Shown here in pieces: positions 52,465 through 60,937 of a stretch of DNA of 64,000 nucleotides. This DNA is from Bacillus massiliglaciei (lineage in GTDB: Bacteria > Bacillota > Bacilli > Bacillales > DSM-1321), in contig NZ_LT622360.1 of assembly GCF_900098925.1 (NCBI RefSeq), positions 697,136-761,135 of the forward strand, read 5' to 3'. The translations under genes were made by a program, and so were the position numbers. The notes beneath the pieces were generated by a model that was not told where the DNA came from, did not search any database, and saw nothing but the letters and a program-made list of their open reading frames with translations. Every line of letters begins with the position of its first letter. Within the stretch, counting starts at the first letter, position 1.

Positions 52465-52959
52465 ATGATAGGTGTTCTTAGAGGGTATCTGCGTGTAATA
52501 GATTTCGTAAATCAAATCCTTGGCTGGATCTTAGCTTTAATGCTTGGGCTTATGACAGTGCTGATCACATGGCAGGTTTTTGCCAGATTTGTTGTAGGCA
52601 ATTCTTTAACATTCTCAGAAGAAGTAGCCCGGTTTTTAATGATTTGGATTACACTTCTCGGAGCAGCCTATGCTGCACGGCAAGGTACATTGATTGCAGT
52701 GGAACTGATGCCAGATCTATTAAAAGGGGCTGCGAGAAAAGCAGTGAGAATTATTGCGCATTTTTTAGCACTTGTATTCTACATCATTTTGATTCGATAT
52801 GGCTGGGAAATTGCACAGTCTGTATCATTTCAGAGAGCTCCAGCTACTGCCATTTCTATGTTTTGGCCAATGTTAGGTATATGCGCAGGGGGGGTGTTTT
52901 TATTTTTAAATACACTTGCAGTGCTGTTTGAAGAAGTAATTGGAAAGGAGGAACGGTAA
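52465..52959 (+). CDS. dctQ: TRAP transporter small permease (DctQ family)
   Basis: A 164-residue membrane protein with four hydrophobic helices (about residues 12-37, 48-68, 88-110, 128-152). The DctQ signature GNSLTFSEEVARFLMIWITLLGAAYAARQGTLI is clear. It bridges the binding protein and the large permease. It starts at ATG after AGGAGAGGGGGAG and abuts dctM without a gap. Confidence 0.9.
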   Translation: MIGVLRGYLRVIDFVNQILGWILALMLGLMTVLITWQVFARFVVGNSLTFSEEVARFLMIWITLLGAAYAARQGTLIAVELMPDLLKGAARKAVRIIAHFLALVFYIILIRYGWEIAQSVSFQRAPATAISMFWPMLGICAGGVFLFLNTLAVLFEEVIGKEER

Positions 52960-54237
52960 ATGGTTGTGCTTCTCTTTATCATTTTGCTTGGTCTTTTTGC
53001 ACTTAGTGTTCCTATAGCAACATCGCTTGGTTTAGCAACATCATTTGTTGCCTGGCAGGGGGATGTTTTTGGGCTGCAGGTTATTCCGCAGCAAATATTT
53101 AATTCCATCAATTCCTTTCCGCTGATGGCGATACCCTTTTTCATTTTAGCGGGGTATTTAATGGAAGTGGGCGGGATTTCACAAAAGCTGATTGATTTTG
53201 CAAGTACTCTTGTCGGTCATATTACCGGTGGTCTTGCCATGGTAGCGATCATTACGTCAATGTTTTTCGCTGCTATTTCCGGATCCGGAGCTGCTACAAC
53301 AGCAGCAATTGGTTCGATTATGATACCGGCAATGATTGCAAAAGGGTATGAAGTTCGGTATGCCAGTGCAAATCAGGCAGTCTCTGGAGCTTTGGGAGTC
53401 ATCATACCGCCAAGTATTCCGTTAATTCTTTACGGGATAGCTGCACAGGTTTCAGTTGGCGAAATGTTTATGGCGGGTGTGTTTCCGGGGGTTTTTGTGA
53501 CAGGTACTTTATTAATTGCCGCATATTTTGTAGCGAAGAAGAAGGGATACAAGGGTGTTAAAAAAAGCAATTTTAAAGAAATTTTGGTAGCATTAAAAGG
53601 AGCAATATTATCTTTATTAATGCCAATTATTGTTTTGGGGGGGATTTATGGAGGCGTTTTCACACCGACTGAAGCTGCGGTCATAGCAGTTGTCTATTCG
53701 TTTCTAATCGGATTCTTTGTCTATCGTAAAATTAAATTGAAAGATCTTGTTCCTATTTTCAAAGACTCATCTGTTACGACATCTGTTGTGATGATAGTGA
53801 TTGGCACTGCCGGATTATTCAGCTTTTTTATCAACCGTTTAGGTGTCCCGACAATGATATCTGAGTTCTTTTTAACGATTACTTCAAGTGCTGCTGTCTT
53901 TATCATTCTAGTAAATATACTTCTGCTAATTACCGGCATGTTTATAGAAGCAGCGGCCGCAATCTTGATTCTTGTGCCGATTTTATTGCCGATTTCGACA
54001 AGTCTTGGGATTGACCCGGTTCACTTTGGAGTCATTATGGTCGTAAACTTGGCTATTGGCCTTGTTACGCCGCCTGTCGGAATTAATCTTTTTGTAGCTG
54101 TACAAATATCCAAATTAAAAATATCAGCCATTTCAAGGGCGATTGTCCCTTTTGTGATCATTTTATTTGTCGATGTTCTGGTTATTAGCTTTTGGCCATC
54201 CTTATCTTTATGGCTGCCATCGATCGTAAGCAAATAA
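52960..54237 (+). CDS. dctM: TRAP transporter large permease (DctM family)
   Basis: A 425-residue membrane protein with about 12 helices. It has family motifs such as AAISGSGAATTAAIGSIMIPAMIAKGY (about residues 106-132), SGALGVIIPPSIPLILYGI and NLAIGLVTPPVGINLFV. It couples sodium entry to substrate uptake. It begins at ATG directly after the dctQ stop, with AAAGGAGGAAC in the dctQ end. Confidence 0.93.
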   Translation: MVVLLFIILLGLFALSVPIATSLGLATSFVAWQGDVFGLQVIPQQIFNSINSFPLMAIPFFILAGYLMEVGGISQKLIDFASTLVGHITGGLAMVAIITSMFFAAISGSGAATTAAIGSIMIPAMIAKGYEVRYASANQAVSGALGVIIPPSIPLILYGIAAQVSVGEMFMAGVFPGVFVTGTLLIAAYFVAKKKGYKGVKKSNFKEILVALKGAILSLLMPIIVLGGIYGGVFTPTEAAVIAVVYSFLIGFFVYRKIKLKDLVPIFKDSSVTTSVVMIVIGTAGLFSFFINRLGVPTMISEFFLTITSSAAVFIILVNILLLITGMFIEAAAAILILVPILLPISTSLGIDPVHFGVIMVVNLAIGLVTPPVGINLFVAVQISKLKISAISRAIVPFVIILFVDVLVISFWPSLSLWLPSIVSK

Positions 54238-54254
54238 ATGAATAGGAGAGAGAT

Positions 54255-55019
54255 ATGAATTATTCAATCGAATCCAGTTTACGGGGAAAAGTATGTTTAA
54301 TTACAGGAGGTACAAAAGGAATTGGTAAAGAGTGTGCATTACAAATGGCAAAAATGGGAGCAAGAGTCGCAATTGCTGCAAGAAATCAGGTTGAATTGGA
54401 CCGAGTAACTGAAAAATTAAAAGAATACCATGCCGACATTGTTGGCGTTCAGGCAGATGTATCATCTATCCATCAAATCAAAGAACTATTCCGTGCAGTA
54501 AAAAAAGCATTTGGTACACTTGATATTCTTATTAATAGTGCCGGAACAAATATTCGCACGCCAGCCAAAGACGTAACGGAAGAAGAGTGGGATACCATTA
54601 TGGATTTGAATGTAAAAGGCTCCTTTTTTTGCGCACAAGAGGCTGCAAAATTGATGTCGCCTGAAAAAGTGTGCAAAATTATTACCATTTCTTCTCAATA
54701 TGGTCATATTGGTTCAGCCAACCGGTCGGTGTATTGTACGAGCAAAGGCGGAGTAGAACTAATGACTAAAGCACTTGCCGTTGAATGGTCCCCCCATATT
54801 CTAGTGAATTGCGTGGCACCGACCTTTATTGAAACGGACTTAACACAGGTGCTTTTCAAAGATGAAAAAACAAAGAAGACTCTTTTGGACCGTATCCCTG
54901 TACAGCGTGCCGGCACTGTAGAAGATGTTACAGGGGCAGTTCTTTATTTAGCTTCCGATCTATCGAATATGGTGACAGGAACCTCGCTGGTTGTAGACGG
55001 CGGATGGACTGCCGGGTAA
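54255..55019 (+). CDS. SDR-family oxidoreductase 2
   Basis: A 254-residue short-chain dehydrogenase. It has TGGTKGIGKECAL (about residues 17-29), NSAGTNIRTPAKDVTEEEWD and the catalytic region ISSQYGHIGSANRSVYCTSKGG. The closest flavour by eye is the gluconate 5-dehydrogenase/2-deoxy-gluconate 3-dehydrogenase group, hence a hydroxy-acid oxidase. It starts at ATG after AGGAGAGAG, 17 bases behind dctM. Confidence 0.87.
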   Translation: MNYSIESSLRGKVCLITGGTKGIGKECALQMAKMGARVAIAARNQVELDRVTEKLKEYHADIVGVQADVSSIHQIKELFRAVKKAFGTLDILINSAGTNIRTPAKDVTEEEWDTIMDLNVKGSFFCAQEAAKLMSPEKVCKIITISSQYGHIGSANRSVYCTSKGGVELMTKALAVEWSPHILVNCVAPTFIETDLTQVLFKDEKTKKTLLDRIPVQRAGTVEDVTGAVLYLASDLSNMVTGTSLVVDGGWTAG

Positions 55020-55043
55020 AAAAGCAAAAAAAGGAGGAGAATG

Positions 55044-55982
55044 ATGGAGAATCTTGGTATTTTGGGAGCAGGAACAATGGGTCACTCCATAGCACTGGCC
55101 GCTGCCTGGGCTGGAATGGCACCGACTGTTTATGGAGTCGATCAAGAAGATATAACGAGAGCAGCAGAAGGAGTGAGGATCAAATTAACCACACTTGAAA
55201 GAGAAGGAGTATGCAGCGCTGAAGAAAATAGGAGAATCCAGGACCGAATACGTTTTACGGATTCATTTAAAGAAACGATCAAAAATGCTACGTTCATTAT
55301 TGAAGCGGCCCCTGAAAACCTGCCATTAAAGCAGCAGCTGTTTCAAAAGTTAGATATGTATTGTGATAAAAATGTTATTTTGGCAAGCAATACATCGGGA
55401 TTGAGCCCTACAGAGATTGCTTCTGAGGTTAATTATCCAGAAAGAACAGTTGTCACACACTTTTGGAATCCGGCTCATTTGATCCCGCTTGTTGAGGTGA
55501 TCAGAGGCGAACATACATCTAATGAAACAGTAAATCGGTCTCTCGAACTTCTGAGAAACATGAAAAAGAAACCGATTGAAGTAAAAAAAGATATATTAGG
55601 TTCCATCGTAAATCGTCTGCAGTACGCCTTGTTTCGGGAAGCGCAATATATTTTAGAACAGGGAGCTGCGACAAAAGAAGATATAGATGCAGCCGTTAGA
55701 TACAGTATTGGGAGAAGACTGCCGGTAACGGGCCCCTTCTTAACGGCTGATATGGGCGGGCTGGATGTTTTTCATGCTATATCAAACTATTTATTTCAAG
55801 ATTTATCGAAAGCAGATGAATCACTAAGTGAAATGAAGCGGCTTGTAGAAAGCGGTCGATTTGGCCAAAAAACGGGTCAGGGATTTTACGAATGGAATGA
55901 ACCGTTTACTAAAGAAATAAATGAAAAGAGAGAACGGACATTAATTGAATTTTTAAAAAAGGATTATGAAGAGATGGAATAG
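55044..55982 (+). CDS. 3-hydroxyacyl-CoA dehydrogenase-like enzyme 1
   Basis: A 312-residue NAD-dependent enzyme with the Rossmann motif LGILGAGTMGHSIA near the start and the C-terminal 3HCDH domain (SIVNRLQYALFREAQYILEQGAATKEDID...). The catalytic histidine lies in VTHFWNPAHLIPLVEVIRG. That spelling is nearer to carnitine or gulonate dehydrogenase relatives than to classical 3-hydroxybutyryl-CoA dehydrogenase, so the substrate may be a free hydroxy acid. ATG at 55044 gives better spacing to GGAGGAG than the ATG just before it. Confidence 0.85.
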   Translation: MENLGILGAGTMGHSIALAAAWAGMAPTVYGVDQEDITRAAEGVRIKLTTLEREGVCSAEENRRIQDRIRFTDSFKETIKNATFIIEAAPENLPLKQQLFQKLDMYCDKNVILASNTSGLSPTEIASEVNYPERTVVTHFWNPAHLIPLVEVIRGEHTSNETVNRSLELLRNMKKKPIEVKKDILGSIVNRLQYALFREAQYILEQGAATKEDIDAAVRYSIGRRLPVTGPFLTADMGGLDVFHAISNYLFQDLSKADESLSEMKRLVESGRFGQKTGQGFYEWNEPFTKEINEKRERTLIEFLKKDYEEME

Positions 55983-56030
55983 AAATAGGTTTCAAGATAA
56001 CATCCTAATAGAAACGGAGCTGGCGAAATA

Positions 56031-56768
56031 ATGAGAGGAAAAGCAGCAATCATTACTGGTTCAAGCAGTGGAATTGGCAAAGAAATAGCATTGCGTTTAG
56101 CAAAAGAAGGTGTAAATATAACCATTAACTATTCCTCATCAAAAGATCAGGCTTACCAAGTGAAAGAAGAAATCGAAAAATTAGATGGACAATGCGTGAT
56201 TGTCCAAGGGTCTGTAGCGGAGGAAAGAGTTTCAAGAAAATTGGTAGAAGAGACCGTTAAGGCTTTTGGAAGGGTAGATATTCTTGTGAATAATGCAGGG
56301 ACAACAAACTTCGTCGAACACCGTGATTTAGAAGGATTAAAAGAGGAGTTTTGGGATAATGTGATGGACGTAAATGTGAAGGGAACCTTTTTTTGCTCCC
56401 GTGCTGCTGCAGAAGAATTAAAGAAACAGCGCGGGTGTATTGTTAATATTACCTCTGTTGCGGGCCAAACAGGACTTGGCAGTTCAATTGCTTATGCAGC
56501 ATCCAAAGCAGCAGCCAACAGTCTTACGAAATCGCTGGCACGCGTATTGGCACCAGAAGTGCGGGTGAACAGTATTGCTCCTGGCGTAGTCGCGACAAGA
56601 TGGATAGAAGGTCATGAAGATCAAATGAAAGAACTTAGTGAAGCAACGCCGCTTGGACGGATGGCCACCCCAGAAGATATTGCTGATGCTGTTTATGGTC
56701 TTATTGCGCATTCACATTTTGTTACCGGCGAAATTATCCGTGTAGACGGAGGCATGTTTATTAACTGA
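56031..56768 (+). CDS. SDR-family oxidoreductase 3
   Basis: A 245-residue short-chain dehydrogenase. It has TGSSSGIGKEIAL (about residues 9-21), NNAGTTNF and the catalytic set NITSVAGQTGLGSSIAYAASKAA. It differs clearly in sequence from the other two SDRs of the cluster, so they are not recent duplicates and probably act on different hydroxyl groups or stereoisomers. It starts at ATG after CGGAG. Confidence 0.87.
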   Translation: MRGKAAIITGSSSGIGKEIALRLAKEGVNITINYSSSKDQAYQVKEEIEKLDGQCVIVQGSVAEERVSRKLVEETVKAFGRVDILVNNAGTTNFVEHRDLEGLKEEFWDNVMDVNVKGTFFCSRAAAEELKKQRGCIVNITSVAGQTGLGSSIAYAASKAAANSLTKSLARVLAPEVRVNSIAPGVVATRWIEGHEDQMKELSEATPLGRMATPEDIADAVYGLIAHSHFVTGEIIRVDGGMFIN

Positions 56769-56796
56769 TCACAAGAACCAAGAAAAGAGGGAATCG

Positions 56797-57672
56797 ATGA
56801 GTATTCAAAAAGTCGGAGTACTGGGCGCGGGACTGATGGGTGCAGGAATTACTCAAGCAATTGCTCAAGGCGGATTTCACGTTTCATGGATCGATATTTC
56901 AGAAGAACAATTACATTCAGGTAGGAACGCAATAAGCAAAATATTAAATCGAGATATTGAAAAGGGTCGTAAAACAGAACAGAATAAGCTGGATATTATG
57001 GATCGAATTTATTCGTATACGGATTTAACCGTTTTATCAGATGCAGATCTTATTATAGAGGCAGTTCCCGAGAATTTAAAACTAAAGAAAAGTGTATTTA
57101 AACAATTAGATCAAGTGGCAAAGGAAGGGGCTATTCTAGCCACGAATACTTCAGGTCTGTCAGTAACAGCGATGGCAGCCGTGACTAAACGCCCTGAATA
57201 TTTTGTTGGTGCCCATTTCTTCTATCCAGTGCCAAAAATGGATTTGCTGGAAATTACTCCAGGATTGCTGACTTTGCCAGAAGTAGTCGATGAAATGAAA
57301 GAATTTTCTGTGAAAATAAACAAAGAACCGGTTGAATGCAAAGATTATCCTGGGTTTATTGTTAATCGATTGTTGGTTCCGATGGTGAATGAAGCAATTT
57401 ATCTTGTAATGGAAGGGGTAAAACCGGAAGATGTGGATGCAGCGATGATGCTTGGGGCGAATCATAAAATGGGACCGATTACTTTGGCAGATTTTGTTGG
57501 GCTCGAAACACTTTTGGCTACAATGCAGGGACTTTACGACGGGTTTCAAGATTCAAAATACCGTCCCTGTCCATTGCTTGTAAAGATGGTCGAATCTGGC
57601 CGTCTAGGCCGTAAAACCGGCGCAGGTTTTTATGAATACGATGAAAAAGGGAATAAAATATCCGGCTGTTGA
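56797..57672 (+). CDS. 3-hydroxybutyryl-CoA dehydrogenase-like enzyme 2
   Basis: A 291-residue enzyme with VGVLGAGLMGAGITQAIAQGG at residues 6-26, the catalytic-histidine segment VGAHFFYPVPKMDLLEITPG and the C-terminal domain YPGFIVNRLLVPMVNEAIYLVMEG...LADFVGLETLL. It is closer to the classical 3-hydroxybutyryl-CoA dehydrogenase pattern (AHFFNPxPxMxLxEI), with Tyr where Asn is usual. It starts at ATG after AAAGAGGG. It ends the structural genes ahead of the regulator. Confidence 0.87.
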   Translation: MSIQKVGVLGAGLMGAGITQAIAQGGFHVSWIDISEEQLHSGRNAISKILNRDIEKGRKTEQNKLDIMDRIYSYTDLTVLSDADLIIEAVPENLKLKKSVFKQLDQVAKEGAILATNTSGLSVTAMAAVTKRPEYFVGAHFFYPVPKMDLLEITPGLLTLPEVVDEMKEFSVKINKEPVECKDYPGFIVNRLLVPMVNEAIYLVMEGVKPEDVDAAMMLGANHKMGPITLADFVGLETLLATMQGLYDGFQDSKYRPCPLLVKMVESGRLGRKTGAGFYEYDEKGNKISGC

Positions 57673-57740
57673 GCGAGAAAAATACTGTAAAATTGAACGT
57701 GTTCTATTTTACCCACATTCTATGAATCTCACTCATAATG

Positions 57741-57758
57741 AATGAAAACGTTTAATAT
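57741..57758. promoter_or_regulatory. Operator-like site upstream of the LacI gene (possible CcpA cre)
   Basis: The site is centred on the CG of AATGAAAACGTTTAATAT. The core AAACGTTTA matches O1/O2, while TGAAAACGTTTAAT fits the cre pattern TGWAANCGNTNWCA at 12 of 14 positions. It may serve CcpA rather than the local regulator. Confidence 0.4.
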
Positions 57759-57870
57759 AGTAAATGGAGGCATCTTTACTTTGAAACTAGCAACTGAAAA
57801 ATAATCGATCAAATTCTTATGAATGGTTGAAGTGTTTCATGATTTATTTATGAAAAAACTCGGATGCTTT

Positions 57871-57888
57871 CAGCTAAACGTTTCACTT
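57871..57888. promoter_or_regulatory. LacI-type operator O3 before the regulator gene
   Basis: CAGCTAAACGTTTCACTT. The left half matches the palindromic half of O1/O2 and the right half is degenerate. It lies 12 bases before the regulator start and may give autorepression. Confidence 0.5.
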
Positions 57889-57900
57889 GGAGTGAGAACA

Positions 57901-58914
57901 ATGGTGACAATAAAAGATGTTGCAAGAACAGCGAACGTTTCAATTGCTACTGTTTCGGCTGTAATTAACCAGAATAAATTTGTAAGTGAAGAATTAAAAG
58001 AAAGAGTCGAGAAAGCAATACATGAGCTCCGGTATCGTCCCAATAAGGTGGCCAGAAGCTTAAAAAAGAAAGAAACAAAATTAATTGGAGTTGCTGTGAC
58101 AGAAGTAACAAATCCTTTTTATCCCCATTTATTAAAAGGGGTAGAAGATACAGCGCTTGACTATGGGTATAATGTTCTTCTTTGTACAACAGGTGATGAT
58201 CCCAGTAAAGAATTAGAACTGGTTCAATCGATGGCCGATCAGGGAGCGGATGGAATTATTCTTGGTACGGCTGACCAAGCCGATTCTGAGAGTATTGTCT
58301 TTTTAGAGGAAGCAAAGATTCCTTATGTTCTGATCAACCGATCACCTTCAGAATATAAAGGAAGCCTGGCGCGCATAAATAGTTATCTTGTCGGAGAAAT
58401 GGCAGCTCAGTATTTAACAGATTTAGGCCATGATAAGTTGATCTTTATAGGCGGGGATCGTTTAAATAGCTGGGAGCGTGAGAGAGCGTTTATTGATACG
58501 CTTAAGACCAAGGATATTTCACTCGGGCCAGACCGGATAATTAGAAGTGAATATAGGAGTGAGAGAGTATATAATGATATTCAAAATTTAATAAAAGATA
58601 GACAAATAATGCCTACAGCTATTTTTGCAGCGAGCGATATAATGGCTTTTGGTGCAATTAAAGCACTGCTGGATTATGGAGTCAAAGTACCGGAAGATGT
58701 ATCCGTAATGGGAGCTGATAATATTCCTTTTTCGGAAGATTTTAAAGTCCCGCTCACTACAATTGATGCGAAAGCTTATGAAATTGGAAAATGTGGATGT
58801 GATTTGCTGATTCAAGCTGTGAACCATCGGACGGAAGAATTTGAACATAAGCAGATTTTTCTAAAGCCTGTTCTTATAGAAAGAGACAGCTGTAAAAGTG
58901 TGAAGCATCATTAA
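57901..58914 (+). CDS. LacI-family transcriptional regulator
   Basis: A 337-residue repressor. The HTH and hinge are VTIKDVARTANVSIATVSAVINQNKFVSEELKERVEKAI...RPNKVARSLKKK (residues 2-62). A periplasmic-binding-protein-like sensor domain follows (LIGVAVTEVTNPFYPHLLKGVEDTA...). ATG at 57901 is chosen since GGAGTGAG lies just upstream and the HTH then begins at residue 2. The in-frame extension upstream is not HTH-like. Its gene lies inside the cluster whose promoter carries paired LacI-type operators. Confidence 0.92.
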   Translation: MVTIKDVARTANVSIATVSAVINQNKFVSEELKERVEKAIHELRYRPNKVARSLKKKETKLIGVAVTEVTNPFYPHLLKGVEDTALDYGYNVLLCTTGDDPSKELELVQSMADQGADGIILGTADQADSESIVFLEEAKIPYVLINRSPSEYKGSLARINSYLVGEMAAQYLTDLGHDKLIFIGGDRLNSWERERAFIDTLKTKDISLGPDRIIRSEYRSERVYNDIQNLIKDRQIMPTAIFAASDIMAFGAIKALLDYGVKVPEDVSVMGADNIPFSEDFKVPLTTIDAKAYEIGKCGCDLLIQAVNHRTEEFEHKQIFLKPVLIERDSCKSVKHH

Positions 58915-58988
58915 GACATAATGTGTCAAAACTTCTAAAAATTAAGATCTTCAAAAGGGGATTATTTCACTTTGGAAGGAATGAGAAT

Positions 58989-60590
58989 ATGCCGCAAGAA
59001 CTTAAAGCAAATGAACTGGCGGGCTCTATAAAGAGTGGCAGCACCATTGCTCTGGTCGGTTTTGGCGGGATGGGACAGTGTGATAAGATTTTACAGGCGA
59101 TTGGCAAAGAATTTCGGGAAAAGGGAAAACCGAATCATTTAACCGTTTTTCATACAGCGGGACAGTCGGACCGTACAAATGGGATCGAGAACATTGCAGA
59201 GGAAGGGTTGATTTCAAGAATTATTGGAGGCCACTGGGGACTTGCTCCAAAAACACGCAAATTAATTGAAGAAAACAAGGTTGAGTGCCACTGCTGGCCC
59301 CAGGGGCAGCTGACCCACCTGTTAAGAGCGATGGCGAATAAAATGCCGGGACATATCTCGCCTGTCGGTCTTGGTACCTTTGTAGATCCAAGGGTGGAAG
59401 GCGGTAAGTTTAACGAACGGGCAAAAAAAGAGAAAGATCTGGTTAAGCTCATTCACATCGATGAAGAGGCATTTCTCATGTATTCTTCCATTCCATTTGA
59501 TTACGTATTTATCAGAGGAACCAGTATAGACGAAGAAGGAAATGTGACGACAGAAGAAGAACCTCTTAAACTTGAAATTCTGTCTGCAGCACAGGCAGCT
59601 AAAGCTTACGGGGGGAAAGTAATTGCACAGGTAAAGTACACTGCGAAAAAAGGATCATTCCATCCGAAAGATATAGTGGTGCCCAGTTACTTAATTGACG
59701 GATTTGTATTGGCAGAAAATCCAGAAACAGAGCACCGTCAAGCGCCGCTTACTGTTTACTCACCCGTTTATAATGGCAATGTGAAAACACCGGTTAAAAA
59801 CATGGAGGCCATTCCGCTCGATATACGCAAAGTCATAGGCAGGAGGGCTGTGCAGGAGCTTTATAAAGGTGCAGTAGTCAATTTGGGGATAGGCATTCCA
59901 GGCGATGTGATCGGTCCGATTACGAATGAAGAAGGTATAAATGAAGACTTAAAGCTGACACTTGAATCAGGGATTATTGGCGGAGTGCCAGTTGGCGGAA
60001 ATTCGTTTGGTATTGCTCAAAATGCGACGGCTATAATAGAACATGAATATTTATTTGATTTCTATCATGGTGCAGGAATTGATGTCACCTTTATGGGAGC
60101 GGCTGAAGTCAATGGGCGAGGAAACGTAAATGTTTCTAAATTTGCAGGACGCAGCGTTGGAAGCGGGGGATTTATTGATATAACTCAAACGGCTAAAAAG
60201 GTGATTTTTTGCACGACGTTTACAGGTGGCGGACTTGAAATCCAGGTGAAAGATGGCAAACTGTCTATTGTTAAAGAGGGGAAAATTAAAAAATTCATCA
60301 AAGATGTTCAGCAAATCACCTTTAGCGGAGAGTATGCAGCTCGCAGTAAAAAACAGGTGATGTATGTAACGGAACGAGCGGTTTTCAGTTTAACAAATGA
60401 AGGCTTGGTTCTGAAGGAAATTGCACCAGGAATTGACGTAGAAAAGGATATATTAGCTCATATGGAATTTAGACCGGAGATCTCTCCGAATTTAAAAGAA
60501 ATGGACGGTATTGTTTTTCGTGAAGGGAAAATGAAATTAAACGAAAAATGGCTGACCGAAAATCCATTATTTCCATTTCAAACAGCTTAA
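58989..60590 (+). CDS. Acyl-CoA:carboxylate CoA-transferase (YdiF/propionate CoA-transferase type)
   Basis: A 533-residue family I CoA-transferase in which both halves are fused. The N-terminal half begins with SGSTIALVGFGGMGQCDKI. The C-terminal half has NLGIGIPGDV and the catalytic glutamate E326 in TLESGIIGGVPVGG. It moves CoA between short-chain acyl-CoA and free acids, which would activate the imported acid or its keto product. ATG at 58989 follows GGAAGGAATGAG, and the longer in-frame reading lacks a ribosome site. Last gene of the cluster. Confidence 0.9.
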   Translation: MPQELKANELAGSIKSGSTIALVGFGGMGQCDKILQAIGKEFREKGKPNHLTVFHTAGQSDRTNGIENIAEEGLISRIIGGHWGLAPKTRKLIEENKVECHCWPQGQLTHLLRAMANKMPGHISPVGLGTFVDPRVEGGKFNERAKKEKDLVKLIHIDEEAFLMYSSIPFDYVFIRGTSIDEEGNVTTEEEPLKLEILSAAQAAKAYGGKVIAQVKYTAKKGSFHPKDIVVPSYLIDGFVLAENPETEHRQAPLTVYSPVYNGNVKTPVKNMEAIPLDIRKVIGRRAVQELYKGAVVNLGIGIPGDVIGPITNEEGINEDLKLTLESGIIGGVPVGGNSFGIAQNATAIIEHEYLFDFYHGAGIDVTFMGAAEVNGRGNVNVSKFAGRSVGSGGFIDITQTAKKVIFCTTFTGGGLEIQVKDGKLSIVKEGKIKKFIKDVQQITFSGEYAARSKKQVMYVTERAVFSLTNEGLVLKEIAPGIDVEKDILAHMEFRPEISPNLKEMDGIVFREGKMKLNEKWLTENPLFPFQTA

Positions 60591-60937
60591 GAAATTTTGA
60601 GAAAAGCTAGTAAAATGAATAATGTAATTAAGGCAGGATAGGTTTCATTACAAAATGTAATGGTTAAGGTACATAATTAATCTATGAAAACAACTCAGCA
60701 TAAGAACATGCAGGAACCGACCCTTATTAAAGTCGATACATTTACATTTTGTTAGCTGAAAACTCAAATCCCACAGAAAAACAGTTCTTTTCTGGGTTTG
60801 TTTAATCTATGAAACAGGCGAAAATCATAAGAAACATTAATTTAGTAAAAAATATCTGAATAATCTAGTTATTATTTCCCGTCGGTGGTATATATATCAA
60901 AAGGCTTCTTTTTATCAACCATGGGAGAGTGGTAAGG
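60591..60937. other. Gene-free stretch with direct repeats
   Basis: It holds an inverted repeat CATTAC-AAAAT-GTAATG (60646-60662), a terminator-like hairpin near 60767-60804 and two copies of TTAATCTATGAAA (60677-60689 and 60802-60814), each followed by a CATAAGAA(A)CAT block. I see no credible gene. Confidence 0.55.
60767..60804 (+). terminator. Terminator-like hairpin downstream of the CoA-transferase
   Basis: CAGAAAA (60774-60780) pairs with TTTTCTG (60788-60794) around seven bases. AAATCCC and GGGTTT extend it with a bulge, and a short T-rich tail follows. Confidence 0.5.

Noticed and set aside
57770-57815. Seven-codon leader peptide (TTG start after GGAGG) before the LacI gene
   Set aside because: It is too short, without attenuator structure behind it. 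Probably a chance ribosome-like sequence.
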